Positions 7,685 through 13,774 are shown, counted from the stretch's first letter. The stretch is 22,652 bases of DNA from Sphingobacteriaceae bacterium (GCA_023251695.1 JAHEYE010000037.1:1-22652); one strand, 5' to 3'. Numbers and translations are program-made. Notes: a model not told the origin generated them from the sequence alone.

Positions 7685-8098
7685 ATGAAAAATATTTTAG
7701 TTTTATGTACAGGAAACAGTTGCCGGAGCCAGATGGCGCACGGATATCTGCAAAAATTTGCTGCGGGCAAAGCAAATGTCTATAGTGCAGGTGTTGAAAC
7801 CCACGGTTTAAATCCCAAAGCGGTTTTAGTTATGAAAGAGGACGGAATTGATATTTCAGGCCATACTTCAAATCATGTTGATGAGTATATGAATATGGAT
7901 TTTGATTTTGTGATTACAGTTTGTGATAATGCGAAAGAGCGCTGTCCGTATTTCCCGACAAAAGCTAAAAAGTTTCATTATAATTTCCCTGATCCTGCCA
8001 AAGCAACAGGAACTACGGAAGAAATTATGAATGAGTTCAGAAGGGTAAGGCAGCTTATTAAAGAGTATTCACGGAATTTTATTACTGAAAATATTTAA
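7685..8098 (+). CDS. arsC: Arsenate reductase, thioredoxin-coupled low-MW phosphatase type
   Basis: A 137-residue cytoplasmic enzyme reducing arsenate to arsenite. The P-loop CX5R is C8-TGNSC-R14 followed by S15, and the redox cysteines C80 and C87 in VCDNAKERCPYFP have the spacing of the C82/C89 pair in S. aureus pI258 ArsC. D103 in FPDPA is the general acid. This cysteine set points to the thioredoxin-coupled class rather than the glutaredoxin-coupled E. coli type. It follows arsR by 59 nt, and its TAA overlaps the ATG of the aquaporin by 1 nt, so the two are translationally coupled: arsenite is made by one product and probably passed out through the next. Confidence 0.96.
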   Translation: MKNILVLCTGNSCRSQMAHGYLQKFAAGKANVYSAGVETHGLNPKAVLVMKEDGIDISGHTSNHVDEYMNMDFDFVITVCDNAKERCPYFPTKAKKFHYNFPDPAKATGTTEEIMNEFRRVRQLIKEYSRNFITENI

Positions 8099-8736
8099 TG
8101 AAAAAATACTTGGCTGAAATAACCGGAACTTTTGCATTGGTACTTGTAGGCACAGGAGCTATTGTTCTTAACAGCCATACTAATGGAGCCATTACTCATC
8201 TGGGAATTTCAGTCGCATTCGGATTAATCGTTACAGCAATGATATTAATTTTAGGAAAAATATCTGGCGCACACATTAATCCTGCAATAAGTATCGCATT
8301 TGCAATAAATAAAAGTTTTAATTGGAAAGAAGTACCTCCTTATCTGCTTTCTCAAATCAGTGGCGCATTAATAGCGAGTTTGCTTTTGAAGTTCTTATTT
8401 CCTGAGAATGAATTATTAGGAACAACTTTACCCGCAGGCTCCGCTACGCAGTCCTTCTGGCTCGAATTCTTTCTAACCTTCACGCTCATGTTCGTGATAT
8501 TAATTAGTCCTGCAAAAATTGCAGCAGTAACAATTGGTTTAACGGTCGGACTTGAAGCTTATTTTGCCGGACCGATTTGTGGCGCTTCCATGAATCCCGC
8601 GCGTTCATTGGCACCTGCAATTGTTTCGGGGCATATGGAACATTTATGGATTTATCTTTTGGCACCGGTAACAGGCGCTGTTATCGCTGTGTTCGCAAAT
8701 AAATTATTACACAATCAACATGAAAACAAGAAGTGA
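8098..8736 (+). CDS. aqpS: MIP family aquaporin, probable arsenite channel (AqpS-like)
   Basis: A 212-residue inner-membrane channel with six helices and both NPA half-helices, INPA at 60-63 and MNPARS at 165-170. Hand alignment to E. coli AqpZ, without gaps around the motifs, places the selectivity-filter residues at F41, A154, A163 and R169, where AqpZ has F43, H174, T183 and R189. Loss of His and Thr for two Ala makes a wider, less polar filter suited to a neutral solute such as As(OH)3. An arsR-aqpS-arsC order is known from Sinorhizobium meliloti, where the channel replaces a pump and lets arsenite out. The order here is arsR-arsC-aqp. The gene symbol rests on context. The 3' end overlaps sigZ by 17 nt. 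Confidence 0.9.
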   Translation: MKKYLAEITGTFALVLVGTGAIVLNSHTNGAITHLGISVAFGLIVTAMILILGKISGAHINPAISIAFAINKSFNWKEVPPYLLSQISGALIASLLLKFLFPENELLGTTLPAGSATQSFWLEFFLTFTLMFVILISPAKIAAVTIGLTVGLEAYFAGPICGASMNPARSLAPAIVSGHMEHLWIYLLAPVTGAVIAVFANKLLHNQHENKK

Positions 8737-9265
8737 AATAGTATGGTTGGAATATCATCTGGAGATTAATCGCTTTGTGCTGTCGAAAATAAAAGACAAG
8801 GATGAGGTGAATGATATAATGCAGGATATATTTATAAAAATGTATTCAAACCTGAATAAACTTAAGGATGAAGAAAAAATCCGGTCGTGGCTCTACCAAA
8901 TCGCAAGAAATACCATTCATGATTATTTCAGAAAACAAAAGCTCAGCAGCAATAGCGAAGAACATGTTTTAAGCTCTGATTCAGAAAACAGGAATATTAA
9001 CGAAAAATTTTCTGCATGCGTTCAGCCACACATCAATAAGTTACCGTCAATTTATAAGGAAGCTTTAATAAAAGTTGAATTACAAAATTGTAGCCAGCTT
9101 CAATTGGCCAGAGAACTTAATATTTCATATTCGGCCTTAAAAAGCAGAGTACAACGGGGACGTGAATTATTGAAAAGCTATTTCAAAGCCTGTTGCAATA
9201 TCTCAACCGATAAATATGGGAATATACTGGAGGCGGAGGAGAAACATAAGTGTAGTATGTGTTAA
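8720..9265 (+). CDS. sigZ: ECF RNA polymerase sigma factor SigZ with cysteine-rich tail
   Basis: A 181-residue sigma-70 family factor. Region 2 (about 10-75) includes DEVNDIMQDIFIKMY and RSWLYQIARNTIHDYFRKQ; region 4 (about 100-155) ends in LARELNISYSALKSRVQRGRELL. After region 4 is a short tail with C158-C159 in FKACCNISTDKYGNIL and C178-x-x-C181 at the very end; further cysteines are C100 and C124. The tail pattern is typical of proteins annotated as SigZ. No anti-sigma gene follows, so the tail itself may bind a metal or metalloid and control activity (inference). It starts inside the 3' end of the aquaporin gene, hence is co-expressed with arsenic resistance. Its target promoters are unknown. 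Confidence 0.88.
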   Translation: MKTRSEIVWLEYHLEINRFVLSKIKDKDEVNDIMQDIFIKMYSNLNKLKDEEKIRSWLYQIARNTIHDYFRKQKLSSNSEEHVLSSDSENRNINEKFSACVQPHINKLPSIYKEALIKVELQNCSQLQLARELNISYSALKSRVQRGRELLKSYFKACCNISTDKYGNILEAEEKHKCSMC

Positions 9266-9270
9266 ATTAA

Positions 9271-9293
9271 AAGGGCAGAAATTTTCTGCCCTT
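9271..9293. terminator. Bidirectional hairpin between sigZ and the Cys-rich ORF
   Basis: AAGGGCAGAA (9271-9280) and TTCTGCCCTT (9284-9293) form a perfect 10-bp stem with a 3-nt loop. On the minus strand it is followed by TTTAATTT, a fair T tract, so it should end the convergent 44-residue gene; on the plus strand the tail is weaker but it can still stop the ars operon. Confidence 0.75.
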
Positions 9294-9298
9294 AATTG

Positions 9299-9433
9299 TT
9301 AACAGCATTTACTGCCATTGTTACAGCTGCAATTGCTTCCTGTGCAACAATTACACTCACAATTGCAACCTGAGCAGCAAGTGTTGCCGCAATTACAATT
9401 GGTGCAACAGCTTTCATTTTTGTTTTCGTTCAT
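9299..9433 (-). CDS. Metallothionein-like 44-residue cysteine-rich protein
   Basis: A small gene read leftwards from an ATG at 9433 to a TAA at 9299-9301. The 44-residue product has 15 cysteines (C9, 10, 13, 15, 19, 20, 23, 25, 27, 29, 30, 35, 37, 43, 44), many as CC or CxC, with Asn, Ser, Thr and Gly filling the gaps and no His, aromatic or long hydrophobic residues. That composition is that of a metallothionein-like chelator, but it does not resemble the SmtA/BmtA type as far as I can see, which has histidines and a zinc-finger fold. No signal peptide is present, so it is cytoplasmic. It is convergent with sigZ across a shared hairpin and divergent from the 110-residue Cys-rich gene. Metal identity is unknown; arsenite or zinc are inferred from context. 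Confidence 0.82.
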   Translation of the reverse strand: MNENKNESCCTNCNCGNTCCSGCNCECNCCTGSNCSCNNGSKCC

Positions 9434-9448
9434 CTTATTAATTTTAGC

Positions 9449-9466
9449 GTAATCAACATCGATTAC
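9449..9466. promoter_or_regulatory. Inverted repeat upstream of the metallothionein-like gene
   Basis: GTAATC (9449-9454), a 6-nt spacer and GATTAC (9461-9466) form a dyad 15 nt upstream of the minus-strand ATG at 9433. It shares TAATC and CGATTA pieces with the arsR operator, but the spacing differs, so a common regulator is only a possibility. No TAnnTTTG element is visible for the minus-strand gene. Confidence 0.4.
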
Positions 9467-9500
9467 ATACAATAGACGGGGCTGTATTAAAAAAGACGCC

Positions 9501-9525
9501 TGTTAAAATGGTTAACAGATGTTAA
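9501..9525 (+). promoter_or_regulatory. Three phased GTTAA repeats / TGTTAA dyad
   Basis: GTTAA occurs at 9502, 9511 and 9521, about one helical turn apart, immediately upstream of the -33 element at 9530. The first two also make a dyad, TGTTAA (9501-9506) and TTAACA (9512-9517). This is a likely binding site for a regulator of the divergent Cys-rich genes; which one is unknown. Confidence 0.4.
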
Positions 9526-9529
9526 ACTA

Positions 9530-9560
9530 TTGAAAGAAATAATTTAGATAATTATATTTG
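9530..9560 (+). promoter_or_regulatory. Promoter of the 110-residue Cys-rich gene
   Basis: TTG at 9530-9532, a 20-nt spacer and TATATTTG at 9553-9560 fit the Bacteroidota consensus. The -7 element ends only 4 nt before the ATG at 9565, so the mRNA should be leaderless or the true start may be further in. Confidence 0.6.
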
Positions 9561-9564
9561 AGTA

Positions 9565-9897
9565 ATGAAGGCAATAAGCTACATATTATTAATCTCCTTT
9601 TTCTCACTAACAATTACGCCTGTTTCCATTATGGTATTAAGGAAACTAAAAGCACAATCCGAAATGAAATGCAGTTTGGCAGGTGAAAATGAAACTTGTG
9701 ATATGAATGATATGGAATGTTGTCCGGGCATGTGTAACCCAACCCAATGCTGCTTTTGTTGTTTTATTTGTACCGTTGATCACAAGAAGTTCGAAATAAA
9801 AATTTTTGAATCCGATTCCAATAAGCACAATTCAGACGATCAATATGATTTGTCGGATTTTAGCTCTGATTGCTGGCAACCGCCAAAAATGGTTTAG
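9565..9897 (+). CDS. Secreted or membrane-anchored cysteine-rich protein (11 Cys)
   Basis: A 110-residue protein with an N-terminal hydrophobic segment (about 4-24) that can act as a signal peptide or anchor. A cysteine cluster follows at residues 36-69: C36, C45, C52-C53 in ECCPGMC, C57, C62-C63, C65-C66 and C69 in QCCFCCFIC. The acidic C-terminus has C103 in CWQPPKMV. I do not recognise the family with confidence; the CC pairs and terminal PP recall the HYC_CC_PP group of Bacteroidota proteins, but the HYC part is missing. It lies between the metallothionein-like gene and the 46-residue Cys-rich gene, and probably acts outside the cytoplasmic membrane in metal or metalloid binding (inference). 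Confidence 0.75.
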   Translation: MKAISYILLISFFSLTITPVSIMVLRKLKAQSEMKCSLAGENETCDMNDMECCPGMCNPTQCCFCCFICTVDHKKFEIKIFESDSNKHNSDDQYDLSDFSSDCWQPPKMV

Positions 9898-9946
9898 AAT
9901 TTTCAGAACCAAAAAACAATTTATTTACATTTTAAAAATTACGATT

Positions 9947-10087
9947 ATGAAAAAGATAATAATTATCGGTGCCGCTGTATTGGCAACCACCGGAGCAATT
10001 CTAATAGCAGGCAATGTTTGTACAAGCGATTGTCCTGTTTGTCCTCAGGGAACTTGTTGCCCTTTAGGAGATTGCTGTAGCAAATAA
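9947..10087 (+). CDS. 46-residue membrane-anchored cysteine-rich peptide
   Basis: A small gene starting at the ATG at 9947 (MKKIIIIGAAV), 49 nt after the previous gene. Residues 4-22 form one membrane helix or signal peptide, followed by a 22-residue head with seven cysteines: C25, C29, C32, C37-C38 and C43-C44 (CTSDCPVCPQGTCCPLGDCC). The open frame extends upstream to 9806, but that part overlaps the previous gene out of frame and lacks coding character, so the short start is preferred. Its terminator follows within 10 nt. Together with the 110-residue protein it would present thiols on the outer face of the cytoplasmic membrane. Function unknown; metal or metalloid binding is inferred from composition and location. 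Confidence 0.72.
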   Translation: MKKIIIIGAAVLATTGAILIAGNVCTSDCPVCPQGTCCPLGDCCSK

Positions 10088-10094
10088 GATCAGG

Positions 10095-10124
10095 CCCCTG
10101 AAGTTGTTTCTTCAGGGGTTTTTT
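10095..10124 (+). terminator. Rho-independent terminator
   Basis: CCCCTGAAG (10095-10103) pairs perfectly with CTTCAGGGG (10110-10118), with a 6-nt loop, followed by TTTTTTG and another T run. It closes the Cys-rich gene cluster. Confidence 0.93.
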
Positions 10125-10168
10125 GTTTTTTGCCAATTTTTTTCAGACCTTAATAAAAATTATTTTAT

Positions 10169-11011
10169 ATGAAAGGCGGGCTTCTGTTTATTTTTTGTTT
10201 TCTGGGAATTTTAGCTTTCTCACAGAACATAAATAACATGGTGATTTTTTGTAACGATGGGGAACCATTTACATTGATCTTAAACGGGGAACGCATTAAC
10301 ATGGAACCACAGACCAGGGTAAGGGTAGAAAATCTTCCACTCAAAAAATACCAGACCAAAGTTGTCTTTAAAAACTCAAAATTAAAAGAAGCAAATACGA
10401 CTATAACCTTTTTCCACACTTGTTTTGAATGTGAGTTCGGCGTGAACCGGAAAAGCAAGAAAAAATTTAAAATAGAATATTTTACCGATCGGAAAATCGA
10501 AGGATGTGTAAGGACCGATCAGGTCAATAACACCAACACAAACGGGAATCAAAACACAAGCAATACGGCTGTAAATAATACGCCTACTTATTCAACACAG
10601 GAAACGCCTGTTCCGGGAAACACAATAACTCCCACCAATACGCTTTTAACCGGTCCCGGTATATCTAATGAGGGACCTGACATTAAGAACGTGGGCATCA
10701 TAAATGGAAAGTGTAACACTCCAATGAATGACGGAGAATTCTTGTCCTTCAAAAATTCTTTGCAAAAACTATCTACCGACGATGAAAAGCAAATAAAAGC
10801 ATGGGCCATGATGGAGGCAGCTTGTATCACCGTTAATCAATTAAAGCAATTATTAAATGTTTTTTTTGCCGATAATTCCAAATATGAATTCGCAAAAAAA
10901 GTTTATGAACGCACAAAAGACAATTCGGACTACATAAAATTAAAAGAAGTTTTTGTCGACGCCATTGTAAAAGATAAGTTTGATAAATTTCTTCAAAGCA
11001 AGCGTAAATGA
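10169..11011 (+). CDS. Secreted DUF4476 domain protein
   Basis: A 280-residue protein with a signal peptide ending near LAFSQ (residue 19), an N-terminal beta-rich domain (about 22-115) with the cysteines of FHTCFECEFG, a Asn/Thr-rich low-complexity linker (about 118-160) and a C-terminal DUF4476 domain (about 182-275). The domain is recognisable from CNTPMNDGEFLSFKNSL, ACITVNQLKQLLNVF, and the FAKKVYERTKDNSDYIKLK helix pair. DUF4476 is common in secreted Bacteroidota proteins and has no known biochemical function. The gene overlaps the next by 4 nt, forming a two-gene operon. Confidence 0.9.
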   Translation: MKGGLLFIFCFLGILAFSQNINNMVIFCNDGEPFTLILNGERINMEPQTRVRVENLPLKKYQTKVVFKNSKLKEANTTITFFHTCFECEFGVNRKSKKKFKIEYFTDRKIEGCVRTDQVNNTNTNGNQNTSNTAVNNTPTYSTQETPVPGNTITPTNTLLTGPGISNEGPDIKNVGIINGKCNTPMNDGEFLSFKNSLQKLSTDDEKQIKAWAMMEAACITVNQLKQLLNVFFADNSKYEFAKKVYERTKDNSDYIKLKEVFVDAIVKDKFDKFLQSKRK

Positions 11012-11634
11012 AAAAGATAAATGTTCTCATCGTTTTTTTAATGGCGGGTTTCTACGCTTTGTCGCAGGATAATGCTCAAAAATTACGGATAGGTTGTGGA
11101 GCTGATGTGAGCTTGTCGAATAATGGGCTAGGAGGTTTTTATGGCGCTCACTTAACAGTAAGCAAAGGACGGAATAATTTTAAAATGGGGCCTCTCATGC
11201 ATCAGCGTTCTATGCAACTAACGGGTGGGCGGTTAAGTTACTCCTATATTTTGGCAGGCATGGATGGGGAAGAACAAATGGGAATGAGTTTCCCTGAATC
11301 AAATAATGGTTCTTGTCGCATCAGTTTGTTTTCATATATACAATTTGTAAACAATACAGGTTTAAGTTATCAGCGCTCTAAAGAAGAAACATCATTATAT
11401 ATTGATACAATTCCTGTAGATTGGAACGCAGTTCGTTTATCAACTATCGAGGGCGCGGTGGGTGCTGAAATAGATGTTAAGCTATTGGGATATGTACAAT
11501 GGCGCAGTTTTGTTGGCTTAGGTTTATATTCTTATCTGAATCCTGTAAGCCGAATGTACCAGGAAACTACCGGCCTGATGTTTATGGTGGGAACAGGAAT
11601 TGATATTCCTACTTTTAAAAAGAAGAAAAAATAA
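11008..11634 (+). CDS. Predicted secreted or outer-membrane beta-barrel protein
   Basis: A 208-residue protein with a signal peptide (MKKINVLIVFLMAGFYALSQ). The mature part alternates polar and hydrophobic residues (KLRIGCGADVSLSNNGLGGFYGAHL; the C-terminal GLMFMVGTGIDIP) as in small beta-barrels, then ends in a lysine run, which is atypical for a barrel that normally ends in an aromatic residue. No named family is recognised. The ATGA overlap with the DUF4476 gene indicates coupled translation and perhaps a shared envelope role. Confidence 0.75.
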   Translation: MKKINVLIVFLMAGFYALSQDNAQKLRIGCGADVSLSNNGLGGFYGAHLTVSKGRNNFKMGPLMHQRSMQLTGGRLSYSYILAGMDGEEQMGMSFPESNNGSCRISLFSYIQFVNNTGLSYQRSKEETSLYIDTIPVDWNAVRLSTIEGAVGAEIDVKLLGYVQWRSFVGLGLYSYLNPVSRMYQETTGLMFMVGTGIDIPTFKKKKK

Positions 11635-11665
11635 TTTATTTTTATTTTGCTATATTTAAGGTATT

Positions 11666-13009
11666 GTGAAAACAACTACCTCAATAGTATTTATTTACCT
11701 GTTATTTTTAGGAGTAATTCTAGCTTCTCAGAATAAAACCATCGACTCTTTAAAGGTCGCTCTTAAAAATGCTAAGCAGGACACAACGCGATGCCGTCTT
11801 TTAAACGTGATAATTGATACGGAAAGTGATGACAAAATTTGGCCTAAATATAATGAGGAATTAAAAAATATTTCCGAAGCAAATTTAAAATCTATTAGAA
11901 CGAATGACGAGCTCAAAAAGTATTATTTAAAGTATTTATCAATCACGTTATATGGAAGGGGGCTACATGCCTTCCAAATTGGAGATGTTGGCGAGGCCTT
12001 AAAGAATTATGAATTATGTTTAATAATAAAGGAGCAAATAAGGGATAAAATTGGTTTGGCCCAATTATATAATAATATGGGATTGATTTTTAACAAACAA
12101 GGTGAAAAAACAACCGCATTAGAGTATTATTGGAAAAGTCTGAAACTCCGTATTGAATTACATGATAAAGCCGGAATGGCTCAAACATATAACAACCTTG
12201 GAGTTGTATACAGCCGGATTAATAATAAAGAAAAAGCATTGGAGTGTTTTAAAAAAAGTTTAATTGAGTATGAAAACCTTGGAGATAAACAGGGAATAGC
12301 TATGGAATATGATAATTTTGGAAGTATTTATTATAGAGATGGTTTATTGGAAAAAGCATTAGGTTATTTTGAAATGGGCCTAAAGATAAACGAGGAGAAT
12401 ATGGAAGAATATGCAACGACATTCAGCCTTATTAATTTGGCGGACGTTTATTTTAAACAAAGGAAATATGACATTGCTTTGGACTACGCTCAAAGGAGTT
12501 TAAAAATAAGTAATAAGCTAGGTTTTCCAGAAAACATAAGGAATGCTGCTAAAAGACTAGCGGAAATTTGTAAAAGAAAGGGTAACGACAAAAACGCACT
12601 AGAGTATTACGAACTCTATATTCAGATGCGCGATAGCATTGAGAATGGAGAAACAAAAAAAGCTTCTATTAAAACCCAATTCAAAATTGAATTCGAGAGA
12701 AAAGAACTGGAGGCTAAATCCAAACAGGAGAAAAAAGATTTAAAGAATGAAGAAGAAAAGCAAAAGCAAAGCATAATCCGTAACGCTTTCATTGGTGGTT
12801 TTTCATTGGTATTGATTCTTGCTATAGTTATATTGAGAAGCTTTTTGCAAAATAAAAAGAAAAATAAACTAATTGAAGAGCAAAAGCATTTGGTGGAGGA
12901 AAAGCAAAAGGAAATTATTGATAGCATTCGTTATGCACAACGCATACAAAGAGCTTTGCTGCCAAGCGGCACTTATTTTTCCAAAACATTTCTCAGACTA
13001 AGAAAGTAA
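11666..13009 (+). CDS. TPR membrane sensor truncated before a SpoIIE phosphatase domain
   Basis: A 447-residue protein starting at GTG (11666), with a signal peptide ending near LASQ, TPR repeats at about 95-325 (LAQLYNNMGLIF, MAQTYNNLGVVY), a charged coiled coil (340-372), a membrane helix (374-394) and a cytoplasmic linker. The linker ends in EEKQKEIIDSIRYAQRIQRALLPS (residues 411-434), which is the typical run-in to the SpoIIE/PP2C phosphatase domain of Bacteroidota TPR sensors. Here the protein stops 13 residues later, with no phosphatase. The stop codon abuts that of a convergent gene. It is therefore probably a truncated, output-less sensor; whether it is still functional, for example by dimerising with a full-length relative, is open. 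Confidence 0.85.
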   Translation: MKTTTSIVFIYLLFLGVILASQNKTIDSLKVALKNAKQDTTRCRLLNVIIDTESDDKIWPKYNEELKNISEANLKSIRTNDELKKYYLKYLSITLYGRGLHAFQIGDVGEALKNYELCLIIKEQIRDKIGLAQLYNNMGLIFNKQGEKTTALEYYWKSLKLRIELHDKAGMAQTYNNLGVVYSRINNKEKALECFKKSLIEYENLGDKQGIAMEYDNFGSIYYRDGLLEKALGYFEMGLKINEENMEEYATTFSLINLADVYFKQRKYDIALDYAQRSLKISNKLGFPENIRNAAKRLAEICKRKGNDKNALEYYELYIQMRDSIENGETKKASIKTQFKIEFERKELEAKSKQEKKDLKNEEEKQKQSIIRNAFIGGFSLVLILAIVILRSFLQNKKKNKLIEEQKHLVEEKQKEIIDSIRYAQRIQRALLPSGTYFSKTFLRLRK

Positions 13010-13429
13010 CTACTCTTTCTTCCCGAAAAGTAATTTCAAATCTTTTTCTTTTTTAATGGTGAAATAACCGACATCGGTCCAGAACCACATTGAATCATTA
13101 TTTTTAGAAAGTGAAACAGGTGTGTCGCCCAACTTAAAGCGCAATTCTCTTTTATCATCCGATGCAAGTGTCGACAAAAACATTTTGTAAAGTTCTTCAA
13201 GATCTTTTAAGCCACCTTTAAACCTCAGCGATTTATAATCGGTCGAATAATTTTCGTTTTTGTAAGTGATGTGAATCACGGTATCTTTTCCTTCAACAAA
13301 ATAAGATAAGTCCACATCGCTTTTGTCCCGTTTAAAATTTCCGACTACTACGGGCTCTATAGTAGCTTCAATATTAATTTGTCCTGTAAACTGAAAGGGG
13401 GCTAAAAGCAGAAAGAGGAAAAGTCTCAT
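13010..13429 (-). CDS. Secreted protein of unknown function
   Basis: A 139-residue protein with a short signal peptide (MRLFLFLLLAPFQFTGQ) and a mature part predicted mostly beta strand, with repeated charged turns (VVGNFKRDKSDVDLSYFVEGKD). No family is recognised and no catalytic motif is evident. Its TAG ends directly against the TAA of the convergent truncated TPR sensor with no bases between, and no terminator is visible between them. The junction may mark a past deletion. About 195 nt of regulatory sequence lie upstream, before the tRNA. Confidence 0.72.
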   Translation of the reverse strand: MRLFLFLLLAPFQFTGQINIEATIEPVVVGNFKRDKSDVDLSYFVEGKDTVIHITYKNENYSTDYKSLRFKGGLKDLEELYKMFLSTLASDDKRELRFKLGDTPVSLSKNNDSMWFWTDVGYFTIKKEKDLKLLFGKKE

Positions 13430-13516
13430 AAATTAAAGATAGAAAAAATTGGAAGTTGTCCCATTATACTTTTCGTCGCGGGATTTTAAACTATGGAGCT
13501 CAATACCCTTATTTAT

Positions 13517-13553
13517 AGGTAATTTAGGCAAATAAAGCACTGGTAAATTACCT
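13517..13553. repeat. 10-bp inverted repeat upstream of the tRNA-Phe promoter
   Basis: AGGTAATTTA (13517-13526) and TAAATTACCT (13544-13553) are perfect reverse complements separated by 17 nt. The right arm ends 7 nt before the -33 TTTG at 13561, so the pair could be an operator or a cruciform site. It also lies in the upstream region of the minus-strand gene at 13429. Confidence 0.55.
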
Positions 13554-13560
13554 TAATTAT

Positions 13561-13590
13561 TTTGGGGATTAGATTAAAATTGTATTTTTG
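13561..13590 (+). promoter_or_regulatory. Promoter of tRNA-Phe
   Basis: TTTG at 13561-13564, an 18-nt spacer and TATTTTTG at 13583-13590 match both consensus elements fully. The transcript would carry a leader of about 30 nt before the tRNA, including a TGATGG/CCATCA hairpin (13602-13607 with 13614-13619). Confidence 0.8.
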
Positions 13591-13624
13591 CATCCTCAAA
13601 ATGATGGATAATACCATCACGGCT

Positions 13625-13697
13625 GGTACCTTAGCTCAGTCGGTAGAGCAAAGGACTGAAAATCCTTGTGTCCCTGGTTCGATTCCTGGAGGTACCA
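13625..13697 (+). tRNA. tRNA-Phe (anticodon GAA)
   Basis: All four arms can be folded by hand: acceptor GGTACCT with AGGTACC, D arm GCTC/GAGC, anticodon arm AAGGA-CTGAAAA-TCCTT with GAA at positions 34-36, a 5-nt variable loop and the T loop TTCGATT. The discriminator base is A. The 3' CCA is not encoded (ACAA follows), so it must be added by the CCA enzyme. The T stem CCTGG/CCTGG has a central T-T mismatch at 51-63. A strong terminator follows, so it is a single-tRNA transcript. Confidence 0.97.
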
Positions 13698-13709
13698 CAA
13701 ATAAGAACA

Positions 13710-13736
13710 AAACCCTGTAAAAGCAGGGTTTTTTTA
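13710..13736 (+). terminator. Rho-independent terminator of tRNA-Phe
   Basis: AAACCCTG (13710-13717) pairs with CAGGGTTT (13724-13731), a 6-nt loop, and runs into a T tract. Confidence 0.9.
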
Positions 13737-13774
13737 TTACCAAAACCCTCATTTTACTTAACTTAGTCGGGTAT

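Noticed and set aside
9449..9466. Second ArsR operator upstream of the metallothionein-like gene
   Set aside because: It shares TAATC and CGATTA with the arsR operator, but half-site spacing differs by 4 nt, so the sites would not present the same face; kept only as a generic dyad.
9806..9946. Upstream extension of the 46-residue Cys-rich frame
   Set aside because: It overlaps the 110-residue gene out of frame, has no coding character, and the ATG at 9947 starts a clean membrane helix.
10165..10458. Antisense frame opposite the DUF4476 gene
   Set aside because: The plus-strand product has a signal peptide and recognised domain; the antisense frame is a shadow.
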